A stretch of DNA of 35,241 nt, taken from Thermomicrobiales bacterium (lineage in GTDB: Bacteria > Chloroflexota > Chloroflexia > Thermomicrobiales > CFX8). The stretch is from NCBI GenBank assembly GCA_023954495.1, contig JAMLIA010000029.1, forward strand, positions 1 to 35,241, read 5' to 3'. The notes beneath the pieces are model-generated. The model did not search any database. It saw only the letters and a list, made by a program, of their open reading frames with translations, and was not told where the DNA came from. Positions 1 through 8,484 of the stretch are shown here, one piece after another (position 1 is the first letter of the stretch; every line of letters starts with the position of its first letter). Made by a program: the position numbers and the translations under genes.

Positions 1-712
1 ACATGTCGAGGACGTGCGCGACGAGCCAGAGCAACCCGATGACGGCGGCGACGCTGAGCGCGCCAACCGCGAGTGGCACCGCCGCGCCAACGATCGAGCC
101 AAAGACGATGACGAGTGCGATCAACGCGAACGGGATGGCGATCATCTCGGCGCGCCGCAGATCCTGCTCCGAGATGCGCTCGACGTCCTCATAGAACGCC
201 GGCGCGCCGGCCAGCGTCACGTTGACATCCGGCACGTCAACGATGGCACCGCGAATCTCCGGCATCAGGCGCTGGGATTGCTCGGGCGACAGCGAGAGCT
301 GCACAAGCGAGTAGGCAGTGTGACCGTCGCGCGATATCTGGGCCGGGTTCGCCTGGAACGGCGTGACGCCAGTGACCTCCGGCAGCTCGATGATCCCCGC
401 CAGCGCCTGCTCAGCAGCCGAGACGAATGCAGGATCAGTCGCGATGTACTGATCGGATTGGTAGATCACAACAAGCGTCGACGGCGCGAAGCTGGGGATC
501 TCCGACTCCAGCAGGGCCCGCGCCCGGGCAGCCTCGATTGTCGGATTGGTGAATCCGCCAACCTTCAGCTCGTCCGTGAGACGGGGAAGAATCGGGATCG
601 CGGCCAGGAATGCGAGGACCCAGAGCAGAATGACCAGCCGACGATGGTAGTACGCCCAGCGACCCGTTCGGTAGAACATCACCTCAACCTGTTGAGCCAG
701 CGACAGCGCCAT
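1..712 (-). CDS. MMPL/RND-family membrane transporter, N-terminal part (cut by window edge)
   Basis: Reading the minus strand from the ATG at 712 gives 237 uninterrupted codons running off the left edge, so the C-terminal part is missing. The protein begins with a cytoplasmic stretch and a first membrane helix at about residues 25-40 (LVILLWVLAFLAAIPILP). A long extracytoplasmic loop follows, with the DELKVGGFTNP-type sequence usual after the first helix of MMPL proteins. Further helices start near residue 195 (MIAIPFALIALVIVFGSIVG) and near residue 220. This order is that of MMPL/RND-superfamily exporters, which use proton flux to move lipids or drugs across the membrane; the substrate cannot be told. 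No strong Shine-Dalgarno precedes the ATG, and a later ATG at codon 12 is possible. It is divergent from the methyltransferase gene, with 145 bp between them. Confidence 0.85.
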   Translation of the reverse strand, partial: MALSLAQQVEVMFYRTGRWAYYHRRLVILLWVLAFLAAIPILPRLTDELKVGGFTNPTIEAARARALLESEIPSFAPSTLVVIYQSDQYIATDPAFVSAAEQALAGIIELPEVTGVTPFQANPAQISRDGHTAYSLVQLSLSPEQSQRLMPEIRGAIVDVPDVNVTLAGAPAFYEDVERISEQDLRRAEMIAIPFALIALVIVFGSIVGAAVPLAVGALSVAAVIGLLWLVAHVLDM

Positions 713-857
713 TGCTGCCACTGAGCATTGTGGCTGTTCGTGGCGCATCTGGCCACTCAGGTAAACAGATCTACGGTACGTCGACGCACGCACAACCGGC
801 CAGATTCGGTTATTCTGCGCAGCGCACCAGAGGAATTCATCGCAGAAAGAGGCACCC

Positions 858-1658
858 ATGAGCGAGTCAGCCCCAGCCCAGGACCACAAGGACCGCGTGC
901 GCGCCCAGTTTGGCCGCACGGCGCAGGACTACGTCACGTCCGTTCGTCACCGCACCGGGCGCGACCTTGAGCGGCTGGTTGAGCTTGCCGAACCCAAAGC
1001 GACTGACGACGCGCTGGACGTCGCCACCGGCGGCGGCCACACGGCGCTGGCGATCGCCCCACACGTCCGCAGCATGGTCTCCAGTGATCTGACGCCGGAG
1101 ATGCTGGCGGCAGCCGAGGCGTTCATCACCGGCGAGAACGGCCTTACCAACGTAACGTTCAAGATCGCCGAGGCCGAGCACCTGCCGTTTGACGATGCCA
1201 GCTTCGACATCGTGAGCTGCCGGATCGCACCGCACCACTTCGACGACGTACAGGCGTTCTGCAACGAGGTCGCGCGAGTCCTGCGCCCGGGTGGACGTTT
1301 CGTGCTGATGGACTCGACGGTGCCGGACGACGAAGAACTGGCTGCCTTCATCAACGAGGTCGAGTGGCGACGCGACACGACGCACGTCCGCGCCTACAGC
1401 GTGAGCGAGTGGACGAGCTTCGTCGAATCAACGGGCCTCGTCGTCGATGCGGTTGAGCCGGTCCACCGGCGCTATGAGTACGACTCCTGGACAGCGCGCT
1501 CGCGGATGACCGACGAGGACAAGCAGGCGCTCGACAATCTCATCCTGACCGCACCAGACAGGGTTCACGAAGCGTTTGCCTTCACAATCGAAGACGGGGC
1601 CATCGACTCGTTCGATGACAACAAGATCCTGTTGCGCGCCCGCAAGCCGTCTACCTGA
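858..1658 (+). CDS. Class I SAM-dependent methyltransferase (UbiE/methyltransf_11 type)
   Basis: A 266-residue soluble protein with the Rossmann-like methyltransferase fold. Motif I, which binds S-adenosylmethionine, is at residues 54-62 (DVATGGG). The acidic end of strand 2 follows (SSDLTPEML), then motif II/III (AEHLPFDDASFDIVSCRIAPHHF) and motif IV with RVLRPGGRF. This layout matches the UbiE/COQ5-like family that methylates small molecules; the substrate cannot be predicted. The start is well supported by AAAGAGG about six bases before the ATG. The 145-bp gap to the divergent MMPL gene contains a TATTCT box at 811-816 but no convincing -35. The gene converges on the M48 protease gene with only 7 bp between the stops. 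It could equally be annotated simply as a methyltransferase-domain protein. Confidence 0.88.
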   Translation: MSESAPAQDHKDRVRAQFGRTAQDYVTSVRHRTGRDLERLVELAEPKATDDALDVATGGGHTALAIAPHVRSMVSSDLTPEMLAAAEAFITGENGLTNVTFKIAEAEHLPFDDASFDIVSCRIAPHHFDDVQAFCNEVARVLRPGGRFVLMDSTVPDDEELAAFINEVEWRRDTTHVRAYSVSEWTSFVESTGLVVDAVEPVHRRYEYDSWTARSRMTDEDKQALDNLILTAPDRVHEAFAFTIEDGAIDSFDDNKILLRARKPST

Positions 1659-1665
1659 CCGACGA

Positions 1666-2808
1666 TCAGCGCAATCCGAGCCCCTCGACGAGGTTGAACT
1701 CGGCAGCCTCCGCCGCCGCGATCCGTTCGGCTAGCGGTGGGTGGGAGTGCAGCAGGAACGTGATCGCAGGTGAGGGGCTCGGGTCGGCGAGGTTCTGCTC
1801 GCTGAGCTTGCGCATCGCCCCGGCGTAGGCACGTGGGTTGCCGGTCAGGCGAATCGCGAAGCGATCTGCGCGGCGCTCCATCCGGCGACTCTGCGCCAAC
1901 TGCCACGGCGACAGCAGCACGCCGACGACCGAGGCGACAACGCCGATCACCGGAAGCGAGCGCGGATTGGCCAGATCCGACGTGCCGGTCAGGCTCGGTA
2001 TCGCCCGCACCAGCCGACCGGCGACCAGGTGCACCGATGCTGCCGTCGCGAGTGTCGTCATTGCAGCCATCCCGATCAGACGCCAGATATCGCGATGGAT
2101 CTGATGGGCGGCCTCGTGTGCGACAACGCCTTCAATCTCCTCGGGAGTGAATGTTTCGAGCATCGTGTCGGCCAGCACGATGCGTCGCGTCGGACCGAGT
2201 CCGGCGAAGAACGCGTTGGCCTTCGAGGTCCGGCGGCTCATGTCCATCTGCGTGACATCGGCGACCGGCACACCGGCTCGATCGGTCAGGTCACGCAGGC
2301 GCTCAGCCAGCTCCGCGTCGGCCAGTGGCTCGTAGCGATTGAACCGCGGCGCGATCAGCACCGGGAAGAGTTGCGACAGGCCGGCAGTCAATGGAATCGT
2401 CGCACCCGACACGACCAGCCACCAGGATTGCGGCCAACGCCGCATCGCTGCGTACAGTCCTTCGAGCAGACCGACCTCCAGCGGCATCGAGAGTGCCGTC
2501 ATTTTGGCCTGATCGGAAAGCCAGCTGGCCGCTGACTGGTTGCTCAGCTCGTAGCGCTTCTCAACAACATAGCTGCTGTAATAGCGCAGCGGCAGCGAGA
2601 TGAGCGTCGAGAGTCCGCCAATGACGGCGATGTATCGACCGCGTTGCACAAGCGACGCGCCGGATGTCGGCAGGAGGCGATCGTTCAGCCGCCGCGCCAC
2701 GCCGCTGAACACAAGCGCCGATCCGCCGAGCAGCGAAATGGCCGTGCTGAGCAGGCTCAGGCGATCCTTCGTCCGGCTGTACTTGCGTGCCCGATCCGCG
2801 TTGCTCAT
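1666..2808 (-). CDS. M48 family (Ste24-like) membrane zinc metalloprotease
   Basis: A 380-residue integral membrane protein. The zinc-protease motif HEAAH is at residues 231-235 and the third zinc ligand is probably Glu311 in RRMERRADRFA. The motif HSHPPLAERI near the C-terminus is typical of M48 enzymes. Several hydrophobic segments precede the catalytic domain (about residues 18-35, 55-75, 105-120, 128-150), followed by two more at about 243-263 and 283-303. That is the Ste24/CAAX-protease topology with an M48 N-terminal domain rather than the shorter HtpX layout. In bacteria such proteases take part in membrane-protein quality control; prenyl-peptide processing is not implied. Only a weak purine-rich sequence (GAGAGCG) precedes the ATG. 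It is divergent from the P1-peptidase gene across 85 bp, which presumably holds both promoters. Confidence 0.9.
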   Translation of the reverse strand: MSNADRARKYSRTKDRLSLLSTAISLLGGSALVFSGVARRLNDRLLPTSGASLVQRGRYIAVIGGLSTLISLPLRYYSSYVVEKRYELSNQSAASWLSDQAKMTALSMPLEVGLLEGLYAAMRRWPQSWWLVVSGATIPLTAGLSQLFPVLIAPRFNRYEPLADAELAERLRDLTDRAGVPVADVTQMDMSRRTSKANAFFAGLGPTRRIVLADTMLETFTPEEIEGVVAHEAAHQIHRDIWRLIGMAAMTTLATAASVHLVAGRLVRAIPSLTGTSDLANPRSLPVIGVVASVVGVLLSPWQLAQSRRMERRADRFAIRLTGNPRAYAGAMRKLSEQNLADPSPSPAITFLLHSHPPLAERIAAAEAAEFNLVEGLGLR

Positions 2809-2893
2809 ATCAGTTCGCTCTCACTCACCCGACCGTTGCCATCAGTCGACCACGATCGTAGCATCCACACGAAGGCGAAGGAGAGGATGAGGC

Positions 2894-4018
2894 ATGCAGC
2901 ACCAGAACACGAGACCGCGTGCGCGGGAAGTCGGCCTGCGCATCGGGCACCTGCCAACCGGCCCGCACAACGCAATTACCGATGTCAGCGGAGTGCTTGT
3001 CGGTCATACGACGCTGATCGAAGGCGACGGCCCGCTCCGGCCCGGCCACGGACCCATCCGTACTGGCGTGACCGCCATCCTCCCGCACGGCGGCAACCTG
3101 TATCGCGATAAGGTCCCTGCCGCAATCCACATCATCAACGGCTTCGGCAAATGCATGGGGCAGGAGCAGGTCGATGAGCTGGGCACGATCGAGAGCCCTA
3201 TCGCCCTGACCGGCACGATGAACGTCGGTCTCGTCACCGACGCGATTTGCGCCTGGAGCATCGGGCAGAATCCGGATGTCGGTATCGACGCAGCGACCGT
3301 CAATCCTGTCGTCGGCGAGTGCTCCGATGCCTGGTTGAACGACATGCAGGGCCGGCACGTGCGCGAGGAACACGTCTTTGCGGCGATCGAATCGGCCTCC
3401 TCCGGCCCGGTGGATGAGGGCGCGGTCGGTGCTGGTGTGGGCATGACGGCATTCGGCTACAAGGGCGGCATCGGCACTTCGTCGCGCGTACTACCCGCCG
3501 ATCTGGGCGGCTGGACCGTCGGCGTGCTTGTGCTGGCGAATTACGGGCGGCGCGATCAGTTGCGCATCGATGGCGTGCCGATCGGCCAGCAGCTGACCGC
3601 AACCGAGGAGCCACCGGAGCGCGGCTCGATCATGATGATCGTTGCCACCGATGCGCCGCTCCTGGATCGCGGACTGCGCCGCCTGGCCCGCCGCGCCGGT
3701 ATCGGCCTGGCACGAACCGGCTCGATTGCCGGCAACGGCAGCGGCGACTACGTCATCGCCTTCTCGGCATCGCCGTCGGTCCGCATCCCTTATGAACCCG
3801 AGAGCCCAACGCGAGCGATGGAGATCATGATCGACACTGGCGAACCAATCGACACGCTCTTTCAGGCGACGGTCGAAGCGACCGAAGAGGCGATCGTCAA
3901 TGCGCTGTTCCGCGCCGAGACGGTCGTTGGACGCGACGGCAACACGCGCCACGCCCTACCGCTTGACCGCGTCGTGCCGCTGCTGCGTGCAGCAGGGCGG
4001 TTGGCGGACGGCGAGTAG
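2894..4018 (+). CDS. P1 family peptidase (DmpA-type L-aminopeptidase/D-esterase, family S58)
   Basis: A 374-residue cytoplasmic protein of the DmpA/P1 family of Ntn-type hydrolases, which cleave themselves to expose a nucleophilic serine and then act as aminopeptidase or amidase. The signature region ERGSIMMIVATDAPL places the autocleavage Gly244-Ser245, with Ser245 as the new N-terminal nucleophile. The N-terminal sequence ITDVSGVLVGHTTL and the TGVTAILPHGGN stretch are also characteristic. Length is normal for the family. A purine-rich GGAGAGG lies about eight bases upstream of the chosen ATG; a nearer ATG at 2887 is out of frame. The gene stands alone on the plus strand, followed by a 315-bp non-coding stretch with an inverted repeat. 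Its natural substrate is not evident. Confidence 0.9.
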   Translation: MQHQNTRPRAREVGLRIGHLPTGPHNAITDVSGVLVGHTTLIEGDGPLRPGHGPIRTGVTAILPHGGNLYRDKVPAAIHIINGFGKCMGQEQVDELGTIESPIALTGTMNVGLVTDAICAWSIGQNPDVGIDAATVNPVVGECSDAWLNDMQGRHVREEHVFAAIESASSGPVDEGAVGAGVGMTAFGYKGGIGTSSRVLPADLGGWTVGVLVLANYGRRDQLRIDGVPIGQQLTATEEPPERGSIMMIVATDAPLLDRGLRRLARRAGIGLARTGSIAGNGSGDYVIAFSASPSVRIPYEPESPTRAMEIMIDTGEPIDTLFQATVEATEEAIVNALFRAETVVGRDGNTRHALPLDRVVPLLRAAGRLADGE

Positions 4019-4118
4019 GACGTGCCTCAACGAAGCGAGACGGCATGCGCAAAGGCACCGCAAATCGTTGTGTGCGTTGCTCATCGTGGGTCGTCTGGTC
4101 GGCAGCCGACTCTGTCCT

Positions 4119-4209
4119 CTGTCATTTCGAGGCCGCAGCCGAGAAATCTCCCACCCGTTCGACGCAGTCCAACACAGGGGAGATCTCTCGCTACGGCTCG
4201 GGATGACAG
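4119..4209. repeat. Imperfect inverted repeat (REP/MITE-like element)
   Basis: Two arms of about 32 bases, 4119-4153 and 4178-4209, read as near reverse complements around a loop of about 25 bases. The left arm begins CTGTCATTTCGAGG and ends GAGAAATCTCCC; the reverse complement of the right arm begins CTGTCATCCCGAG and ends GAGAGATCTCCCC. Small differences and one- or two-base gaps separate the arms. Single elements of this sort (GTCATnnCGAG...GAGAnATCTC) occur dispersed between genes in many bacterial chromosomes; that is recollection, not a search. No second copy was found by eye in this window. It sits alone in the 4019-4333 gap between convergent genes, where no gene is visible. Confidence 0.75.
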
Positions 4210-4271
4210 TACAAGAGCGTGGCTGCTATGCCGAGACACGTGGCACTATGCCTCTATGCCCGCAAGGGAAA

Positions 4272-4294
4272 AGCCGTCCCGCAGAGGGACGGCT
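4272..4294 (-). terminator. Intrinsic terminator of the aldolase-like gene
   Basis: A perfect 9-bp stem (AGCCGTCCC / GGGACGGCT) with a 5-base loop, followed on the minus strand by TTTTCCC. It lies 40 bp after the stop codon of the minus-strand aldolase-like gene. On the plus strand the trailing sequence is only GTTTGC, so it would be weaker for the P1-peptidase transcript. Confidence 0.8.
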
Positions 4295-4333
4295 GTTTGC
4301 ATGTTGTTGTCTTTGGAGCAATCGGCCGGAACG

Positions 4334-5749
4334 CTACTCGCCCTCGACCTCAACATCGCTGATCTCATCGCCCGCCTGGAAGGGCAGCGACGGGACGGTC
4401 GTCAGGTCGCGCACCATCGACGAGGTGTTGACGACGTTCAGGCTGTTGAAAATGAGCTCGAAGCGCTCCTGCAGCTCATCGCAGATAGCACCCTTGGCGT
4501 CGGCACTCAGGTTCCAGAGGTCCTTCTTGAACGGGCCGAGAGCGCGCTTGCGGGCCGTGTAATAGAACTGCGCATCGGTCATGTCCGGCTTGCGATCGCC
4601 AGGATGGTTCGCCTCCAGGTAGGAGTACATTTCCTTGAGCAGATCGGCTGGGAACGCCGGGCTGTCGTACATGATGTTCTGGAAGCCGGTCGCCAGATGC
4701 ACCTCGCAAGCGTTCGAGCGTGAGAAGTGGCCAAAGGCCGCCTCAGGCAACGTCGACGCGCCGTGCTGCACCGCACCGGCCAGCCCGTACTTCTCGCGCG
4801 AGAGCTCCGACAGCTCGCCAAGCGTGTCGAAATCAACCTTGACGGTTGCAATCGAGCCGTCCGGCAAAACGACGCCACCGTGGCTGGTGCCGGTCTGAAC
4901 ACTGATCTTCGAGATGCCCGTCAGGCTGCCGCCATTGTGGGCGGCAAGTGCCTGCTCGTACTGGCGCATGAACGCAATCAGCTCGGCCGGCGTCGAATTC
5001 TCGGTCCCAACCTCGCCGATCTCGCCACCGACGGAGACGGTGACTCCCTCCGCCTCACGCTCGCGGATGTAGGCAGTCAGCTCGGCCGTCCGACGCGCGT
5101 TCTCAGCCTGCTGCTCATCCTCGTTCGCCAGCGAGAGATCGACGATCGTCGAGGTATCGACGTCAATGTTGAGGAATCCAGCCACCAACGCTTCGTCAAT
5201 CAGGTCACGAACGCCCTGCACCTCCGCCTCCGGGTCCGCCTTGTAGCCCTTGGCGTTGATCTGGAAGTGATCGCCCTGAATGAAGACCGGCCCCTGAAAG
5301 CCCTCGCGGATTGCAGCAGCGAGGATCGAGGCGGTGTACTCGGCGGGGCGCTGCTCCGTGTAACCCATCTCTGAGCGGGCGATCTCGAAGATTACCTGTC
5401 CGACGTCCAGCTTGTTCGCCGCTCGCACAATCGCGCGGGCCGTGTCGTAGGCCATCGCGCGGACGTTGATTGCCGGTGTCGTCTGGTTGTGCCAGACGTT
5501 GCGGCCGCCGGCCATGTAGTAGTCGTGGATCGAGGCCGGCGCGCAGCCGAGTGTCTGCGCCAGATTCCAGATCAGGTGCCGCGCCACCGGCTTCATCGCC
5601 TCGCTACCGAGCGCCGACGTGTAGGCCAGATTGTCGACAAAATCTCCTCGCAGGCCGTTGGCATCGGAGACCTGGACACCGTCCTGGTTCACCGCACCAT
5701 ACGGACGAAAGGCCTCCAGCAACTCATCCCTGGATTCGTAAGCGCGCAT
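4334..5749 (-). CDS. Class II (zinc) aldolase-like protein, fructose/tagatose-bisphosphate aldolase superfamily
   Basis: A 471-residue protein. The ATG at 5749 is preceded by GGGAGG with six-base spacing; an upstream in-frame ATG would add 18 unlikely residues and has no ribosome binding site. Motifs resembling class II aldolases are visible: FIQGDHFQ (Asp160-His161), VGGEIGEVG (Glu243), GTSHGG (His290) and QHGAS (His329), the usual places for the catalytic Asp and zinc-binding His/Glu residues of a TIM barrel. It is longer than classical fructose-bisphosphate aldolases (about 300-360 residues), with a C-terminal helical extension rich in aromatic and charged residues. It probably makes or cleaves a ketose (bis)phosphate by aldol chemistry; the exact sugar is unknown. 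It has its own downstream terminator and appears monocistronic. A GATAAT at 5806-5811 on the minus strand is a possible -10 box. Confidence 0.78.
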   Translation of the reverse strand: MRAYESRDELLEAFRPYGAVNQDGVQVSDANGLRGDFVDNLAYTSALGSEAMKPVARHLIWNLAQTLGCAPASIHDYYMAGGRNVWHNQTTPAINVRAMAYDTARAIVRAANKLDVGQVIFEIARSEMGYTEQRPAEYTASILAAAIREGFQGPVFIQGDHFQINAKGYKADPEAEVQGVRDLIDEALVAGFLNIDVDTSTIVDLSLANEDEQQAENARRTAELTAYIREREAEGVTVSVGGEIGEVGTENSTPAELIAFMRQYEQALAAHNGGSLTGISKISVQTGTSHGGVVLPDGSIATVKVDFDTLGELSELSREKYGLAGAVQHGASTLPEAAFGHFSRSNACEVHLATGFQNIMYDSPAFPADLLKEMYSYLEANHPGDRKPDMTDAQFYYTARKRALGPFKKDLWNLSADAKGAICDELQERFELIFNSLNVVNTSSMVRDLTTVPSLPFQAGDEISDVEVEGE

Positions 5750-5880
5750 CGTCGTCCCTCCCTGACCGTTCTTCAGTTGTCCCTGCCAGACCGGCTGGAT
5801 CACCGATTATCGCGCATCAATCATACCGCCGACCGGGGATACGGACGCGTAATCCAGGCAGCCCGGTGCGTCCAGCCACT

Positions 5881-5910
5881 AAAAACCTGCGATTTCCAGT
5901 TCAGGAAATC
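5881..5910 (-). terminator. Second, weaker terminator-like hairpin behind the cupredoxin gene
   Basis: A 7-bp stem GATTTCC/GGAAATC (5891-5897 and 5904-5910) with a 6-base loop. On the minus strand five bases and then TTTTT (5885 to 5881) follow. It lies downstream of the stronger terminator at 5938-5964 in the same direction, so the two would act in tandem. Confidence 0.5.
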
Positions 5911-5937
5911 CCTGCGATCTGATCGACGGGCATACAA

Positions 5938-5964
5938 AAGGGCAGATGGAGACCATCTGCCCTT
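5938..5964 (-). terminator. Intrinsic terminator of the cupredoxin gene
   Basis: A perfect 12-bp stem (AAGGGCAGATGG / CCATCTGCCCTT) with a 3-base loop. On the minus strand it is followed by TTG after a run of T within and beyond the stem (CCCTTTTG). It starts 17 bp after the cupredoxin stop codon, the expected position for a rho-independent terminator. Confidence 0.88.
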
Positions 5965-5980
5965 GATGATGTTGTCTGAG

Positions 5981-6379
5981 TTAGCGCTCGACGACGAGCG
6001 TCCCAACCATTCCGGCGTTCTCGTGCCCGGGCTCGTGGCAGACGATCTTGTATTCGCCCGGGTCGCTCGGCGCGGTGAACTCGACGGTCTGGCTCTTCTT
6101 GGCATCCAGCGTGACGTTTACATCGGCCGCTTCAATCGTGAGGTTATGGGGGATTGCGCCGCCATTCTTCACGACCAGCACGACATCCTCACCGGCCTTC
6201 ACGGTCACGGTATCCGGATCGAATTTCATCGTGTCCTTCATGTCCACCTCGATCGCGCCGTCCGCGATCGGTGACGCCGCAGAATCAGCATCGTTAGCTT
6301 CCGAACCACCACAGGCGACCAGACCGAGCACGAGCAGCAGGGTCATCAACAAGGCAGCAGGCAGACGAAACCGGGACAC
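5981..6379 (-). CDS. Cupredoxin-domain lipoprotein (blue copper/plastocyanin-like)
   Basis: A 132-residue exported lipoprotein. The start is a GTG with GGAGG five bases upstream. Residues 1-22 form a signal peptide with a long hydrophobic core ending in the lipobox LVAC, so Cys23 would be lipidated and the protein anchored to the outer face of the membrane. A Ser/Ala/Asp-rich linker runs to about residue 42. The remainder is a cupredoxin beta-sandwich with candidate type 1 copper ligands His78 (IPHNL), Cys114, His119 and Met124 in CHEPGHENAGM. The C-x4-H-x4-M spacing is like that of sulfocyanin or cytochrome-oxidase-associated cupredoxins. It probably carries electrons in respiration or stores/binds copper. 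It is monocistronic, with tandem terminators behind it and a promoter-like TATACT plus palindrome in front. Confidence 0.88.
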   Translation of the reverse strand: MSRFRLPAALLMTLLLVLGLVACGGSEANDADSAASPIADGAIEVDMKDTMKFDPDTVTVKAGEDVVLVVKNGGAIPHNLTIEAADVNVTLDAKKSQTVEFTAPSDPGEYKIVCHEPGHENAGMVGTLVVER

Positions 6380-6443
6380 AAAGACCTCCAGGGACTAACG
6401 ACCTTTGACACGCCGTACCGAGCGACAGGCCGATACGGGCAAC

Positions 6444-6505
6444 GCGACAGCATGCTCGCGTCGCACAATCGTCCCCAGCAGTTGGGTAGGGACGGCCTGA
6501 GTATA
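6444..6505 (-). promoter_or_regulatory. Candidate cupredoxin promoter and palindromic operator
   Basis: On the minus strand a TATACT box (6505 to 6500) lies in the 152-bp gap upstream of the cupredoxin gene. About 35 bp further along the leader is a palindrome-like sequence (6464 to 6444) that begins GCGACGCGAGCATG and ends GTCGC. The element closely resembles the one at the start of the suf operon (15865-15883). No convincing -35 hexamer is seen. Assignment as an operator is inference. Confidence 0.45.
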
Positions 6506-6531
6506 CGACCGCCCCCTCGTCGTTTCTGCCG

Positions 6532-8484
6532 CTACAGGTAGCGGTCGAACCAGCCGCAGATTCGCTCCAGGCGCTCGACGCGATGATCGGGCTTGCCCAT
6601 GCGCGAAAGCCCGTGGCTCTCATTCGGGAAGCGCACGAACTCGGCCACTTTGTCCAGCTTGCGCAACGCCGTGAAGAACTCCTCAGACTGCCCGATCGGG
6701 CAGCGCAGGTCATTCTCCGAGTGGATCAGGAGCAACGGCGTCGTGATGTTCTTGACGTAGGTCAACGGTGAGCGCTCCAGATAATGCTCGGGGTTGTCGT
6801 ACGGCGTCCCCGCGAACTCCCAGTCGTTGTAGGTCGCGTTCATGTCGCTCGTGCCGTAGGTCGAAATGCGATTGGCGGTCGAGCGCTGGGTCACCGCCGC
6901 CTTGAAGCGATCGGTCTGCCCGACGACCCAGTTGGTCATGTAGCCGCCGTACGAGCCGCCAGTGATACCCAGCCGGTTTGGATCGATGAAGTCGAGTGTC
7001 TCCAGGTAGTCCGCACCGGCCATGACGTCACGGTAGTCAGCACCACCCCAGTCACCGAGCGAGCCGGCCACGAAGTCCTGGCCGTAGCCGGTCGAGCCAC
7101 GCGGATTCGTGTAGAGCACGACATAACCCCGAGCAGCGAGCACGTGCATCTCGTGGAAGAAGCCGACGCCGTACATCCCGTGCGGCCCACCGTGCACCTC
7201 CACGATGGCCGGATAGCGCACTGCCGGATTGAACCCCGGCGGCGTCAACAACCAGCCATGCACCTCAACTCCATCGTCACTCGGGAAGCGCACCTCGCGG
7301 ACCTCGCCAAGCTCGCGCTCGTTCAGCAAGTCTCGGTTGGTGTCGGTCAGCTGCTGCACAGTGCCATCTGTTCGTCGGATGAACACCTCGGTCGGCAACG
7401 ACATCGTGCTCGATGCGAACGCGACCGTTCCGTCGTTGGCGATGCTGAACGATTGGATGTCCTGCGTCTCGTCGATCAGTGGCGCTGCCGGGCCATCAAC
7501 CTCGCAGCGGTAGAGGTGGACGCTACCGGCCTCGCTCAGCATCGTGTAGACAGCCTTGCCATCAGCAGACCAGACGGGAAGCTGCGTCGGCAGGCCGTAG
7601 CGCGCGTCAGCGATGGCAGAGTTACCCGGCTCACGATCGAGCGCTGAGAGCAGACCGCGTGGCTCGTCGGCCCGCATGTCGTGGACGAACAAGTCGGAGA
7701 GCGTCACTGGCCCGTACTTCTCGGTGATCGGGTTGCCGACATAAGCCAGGTGATCACCCTGAGGCGACCACGACGGCGTGCCGTATGCGCCATCTTCGGG
7801 TGTGACGCGCTCGGCCTGGCCTGTCGCAAGCTCAATGACCCAGACGTCCGTCAGCCGATTCTCAGCGCGCTCCGCGCTCCGGTTCGAGACAACCGCCAGC
7901 TTGCGACCGTCGCTGGAGAAGGCCGGCTGTGCCGAGTGCCAATCTCCTTCGGTCACCATCCGGGACTTGCCACCGTGCGCCGGCACAATGTGGACCTGCC
8001 GACGCTTATCCGTGAAGAACCCTTCGCCATCCATCCGATAGAGCAGGTCGGTGATGACCTTGACATCGCTCTTTGCGGGGCTGTCGTCCGGAGCGACGGC
8101 GCTGACGTAAGCCAGCGACGTCGAGTCTGGCGACCAGGCGATCTCGGACGCGCCGTTCGGTGCATCGGTCGCCTGCCACGACTCGCCGCCGTCGGCGTAC
8201 ATCACGTGGATCTGGTTGCGTCCACTGCGGTCCGACAGAAAGGCCAGCATCGTGCCGTCCGGCGACCAGCGCGGGCTGGTGTCCTTGCCCTTGCCGGTCG
8301 TCAGCCGGTAGGGCGTGCTGTCTCCAGCCAGGTCGGCGCACCAGATGTTCGACTTGTAGCCGTTGGATTCTTTGTCGACGGTTGTCACCAGCCAGACAAC
8401 CTTCTGGCCATCCGGTGAGATGTTCGGGTCTGCAATGAGGCGGATGCGAAACAGGTCGTCAATCTGGATTGGGCGTCGGGTCAT
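6532..8484 (-). CDS. S9 family peptidase (prolyl oligopeptidase/acylaminoacyl-peptidase type)
   Basis: A 650-residue cytoplasmic serine peptidase. The N-terminal part (about residues 15-385) is a beta-propeller with repeated SPDG/SPDS blades of the WD40-like TolB type, for example PRWSPDGTMLAF and EIAWSPDSTSLAY. The C-terminal alpha/beta hydrolase carries the triad Ser511 (GGSYGG), Asp592 (HSENDLRCP) and His624 (NESHG). The oxyanion region HGGPHG and the NPRGSTGYG motif are also typical of acylaminoacyl-peptidases. It would remove dipeptides or N-acylated residues from short peptides. GGAGGAGC sits just before the ATG. The start overlaps the end of the upstream SIS-domain gene by 26 bp, suggesting translational coupling and one mRNA. 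No clear terminator follows in the 152-bp gap. Confidence 0.92.
   Translation of the reverse strand: MTRRPIQIDDLFRIRLIADPNISPDGQKVVWLVTTVDKESNGYKSNIWCADLAGDSTPYRLTTGKGKDTSPRWSPDGTMLAFLSDRSGRNQIHVMYADGGESWQATDAPNGASEIAWSPDSTSLAYVSAVAPDDSPAKSDVKVITDLLYRMDGEGFFTDKRRQVHIVPAHGGKSRMVTEGDWHSAQPAFSSDGRKLAVVSNRSAERAENRLTDVWVIELATGQAERVTPEDGAYGTPSWSPQGDHLAYVGNPITEKYGPVTLSDLFVHDMRADEPRGLLSALDREPGNSAIADARYGLPTQLPVWSADGKAVYTMLSEAGSVHLYRCEVDGPAAPLIDETQDIQSFSIANDGTVAFASSTMSLPTEVFIRRTDGTVQQLTDTNRDLLNERELGEVREVRFPSDDGVEVHGWLLTPPGFNPAVRYPAIVEVHGGPHGMYGVGFFHEMHVLAARGYVVLYTNPRGSTGYGQDFVAGSLGDWGGADYRDVMAGADYLETLDFIDPNRLGITGGSYGGYMTNWVVGQTDRFKAAVTQRSTANRISTYGTSDMNATYNDWEFAGTPYDNPEHYLERSPLTYVKNITTPLLLIHSENDLRCPIGQSEEFFTALRKLDKVAEFVRFPNESHGLSRMGKPDHRVERLERICGWFDRYL

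Noticed and set aside
14-724. Plus-strand open frame of 236 codons at the left edge
   Set aside because: It is highly charged, matches no family and lies opposite a clear MMPL transporter reading frame; a third-codon GC shadow.
1659-1665. Terminator between the convergent methyltransferase and M48 genes
   Set aside because: Only 7 bp separate the stops and no hairpin is visible there.
3900-4723. Plus-strand open frames covering the gap after the P1 peptidase
   Set aside because: They run through the inverted repeat and terminator into the antisense of the aldolase-like gene; no start signal or family resemblance.
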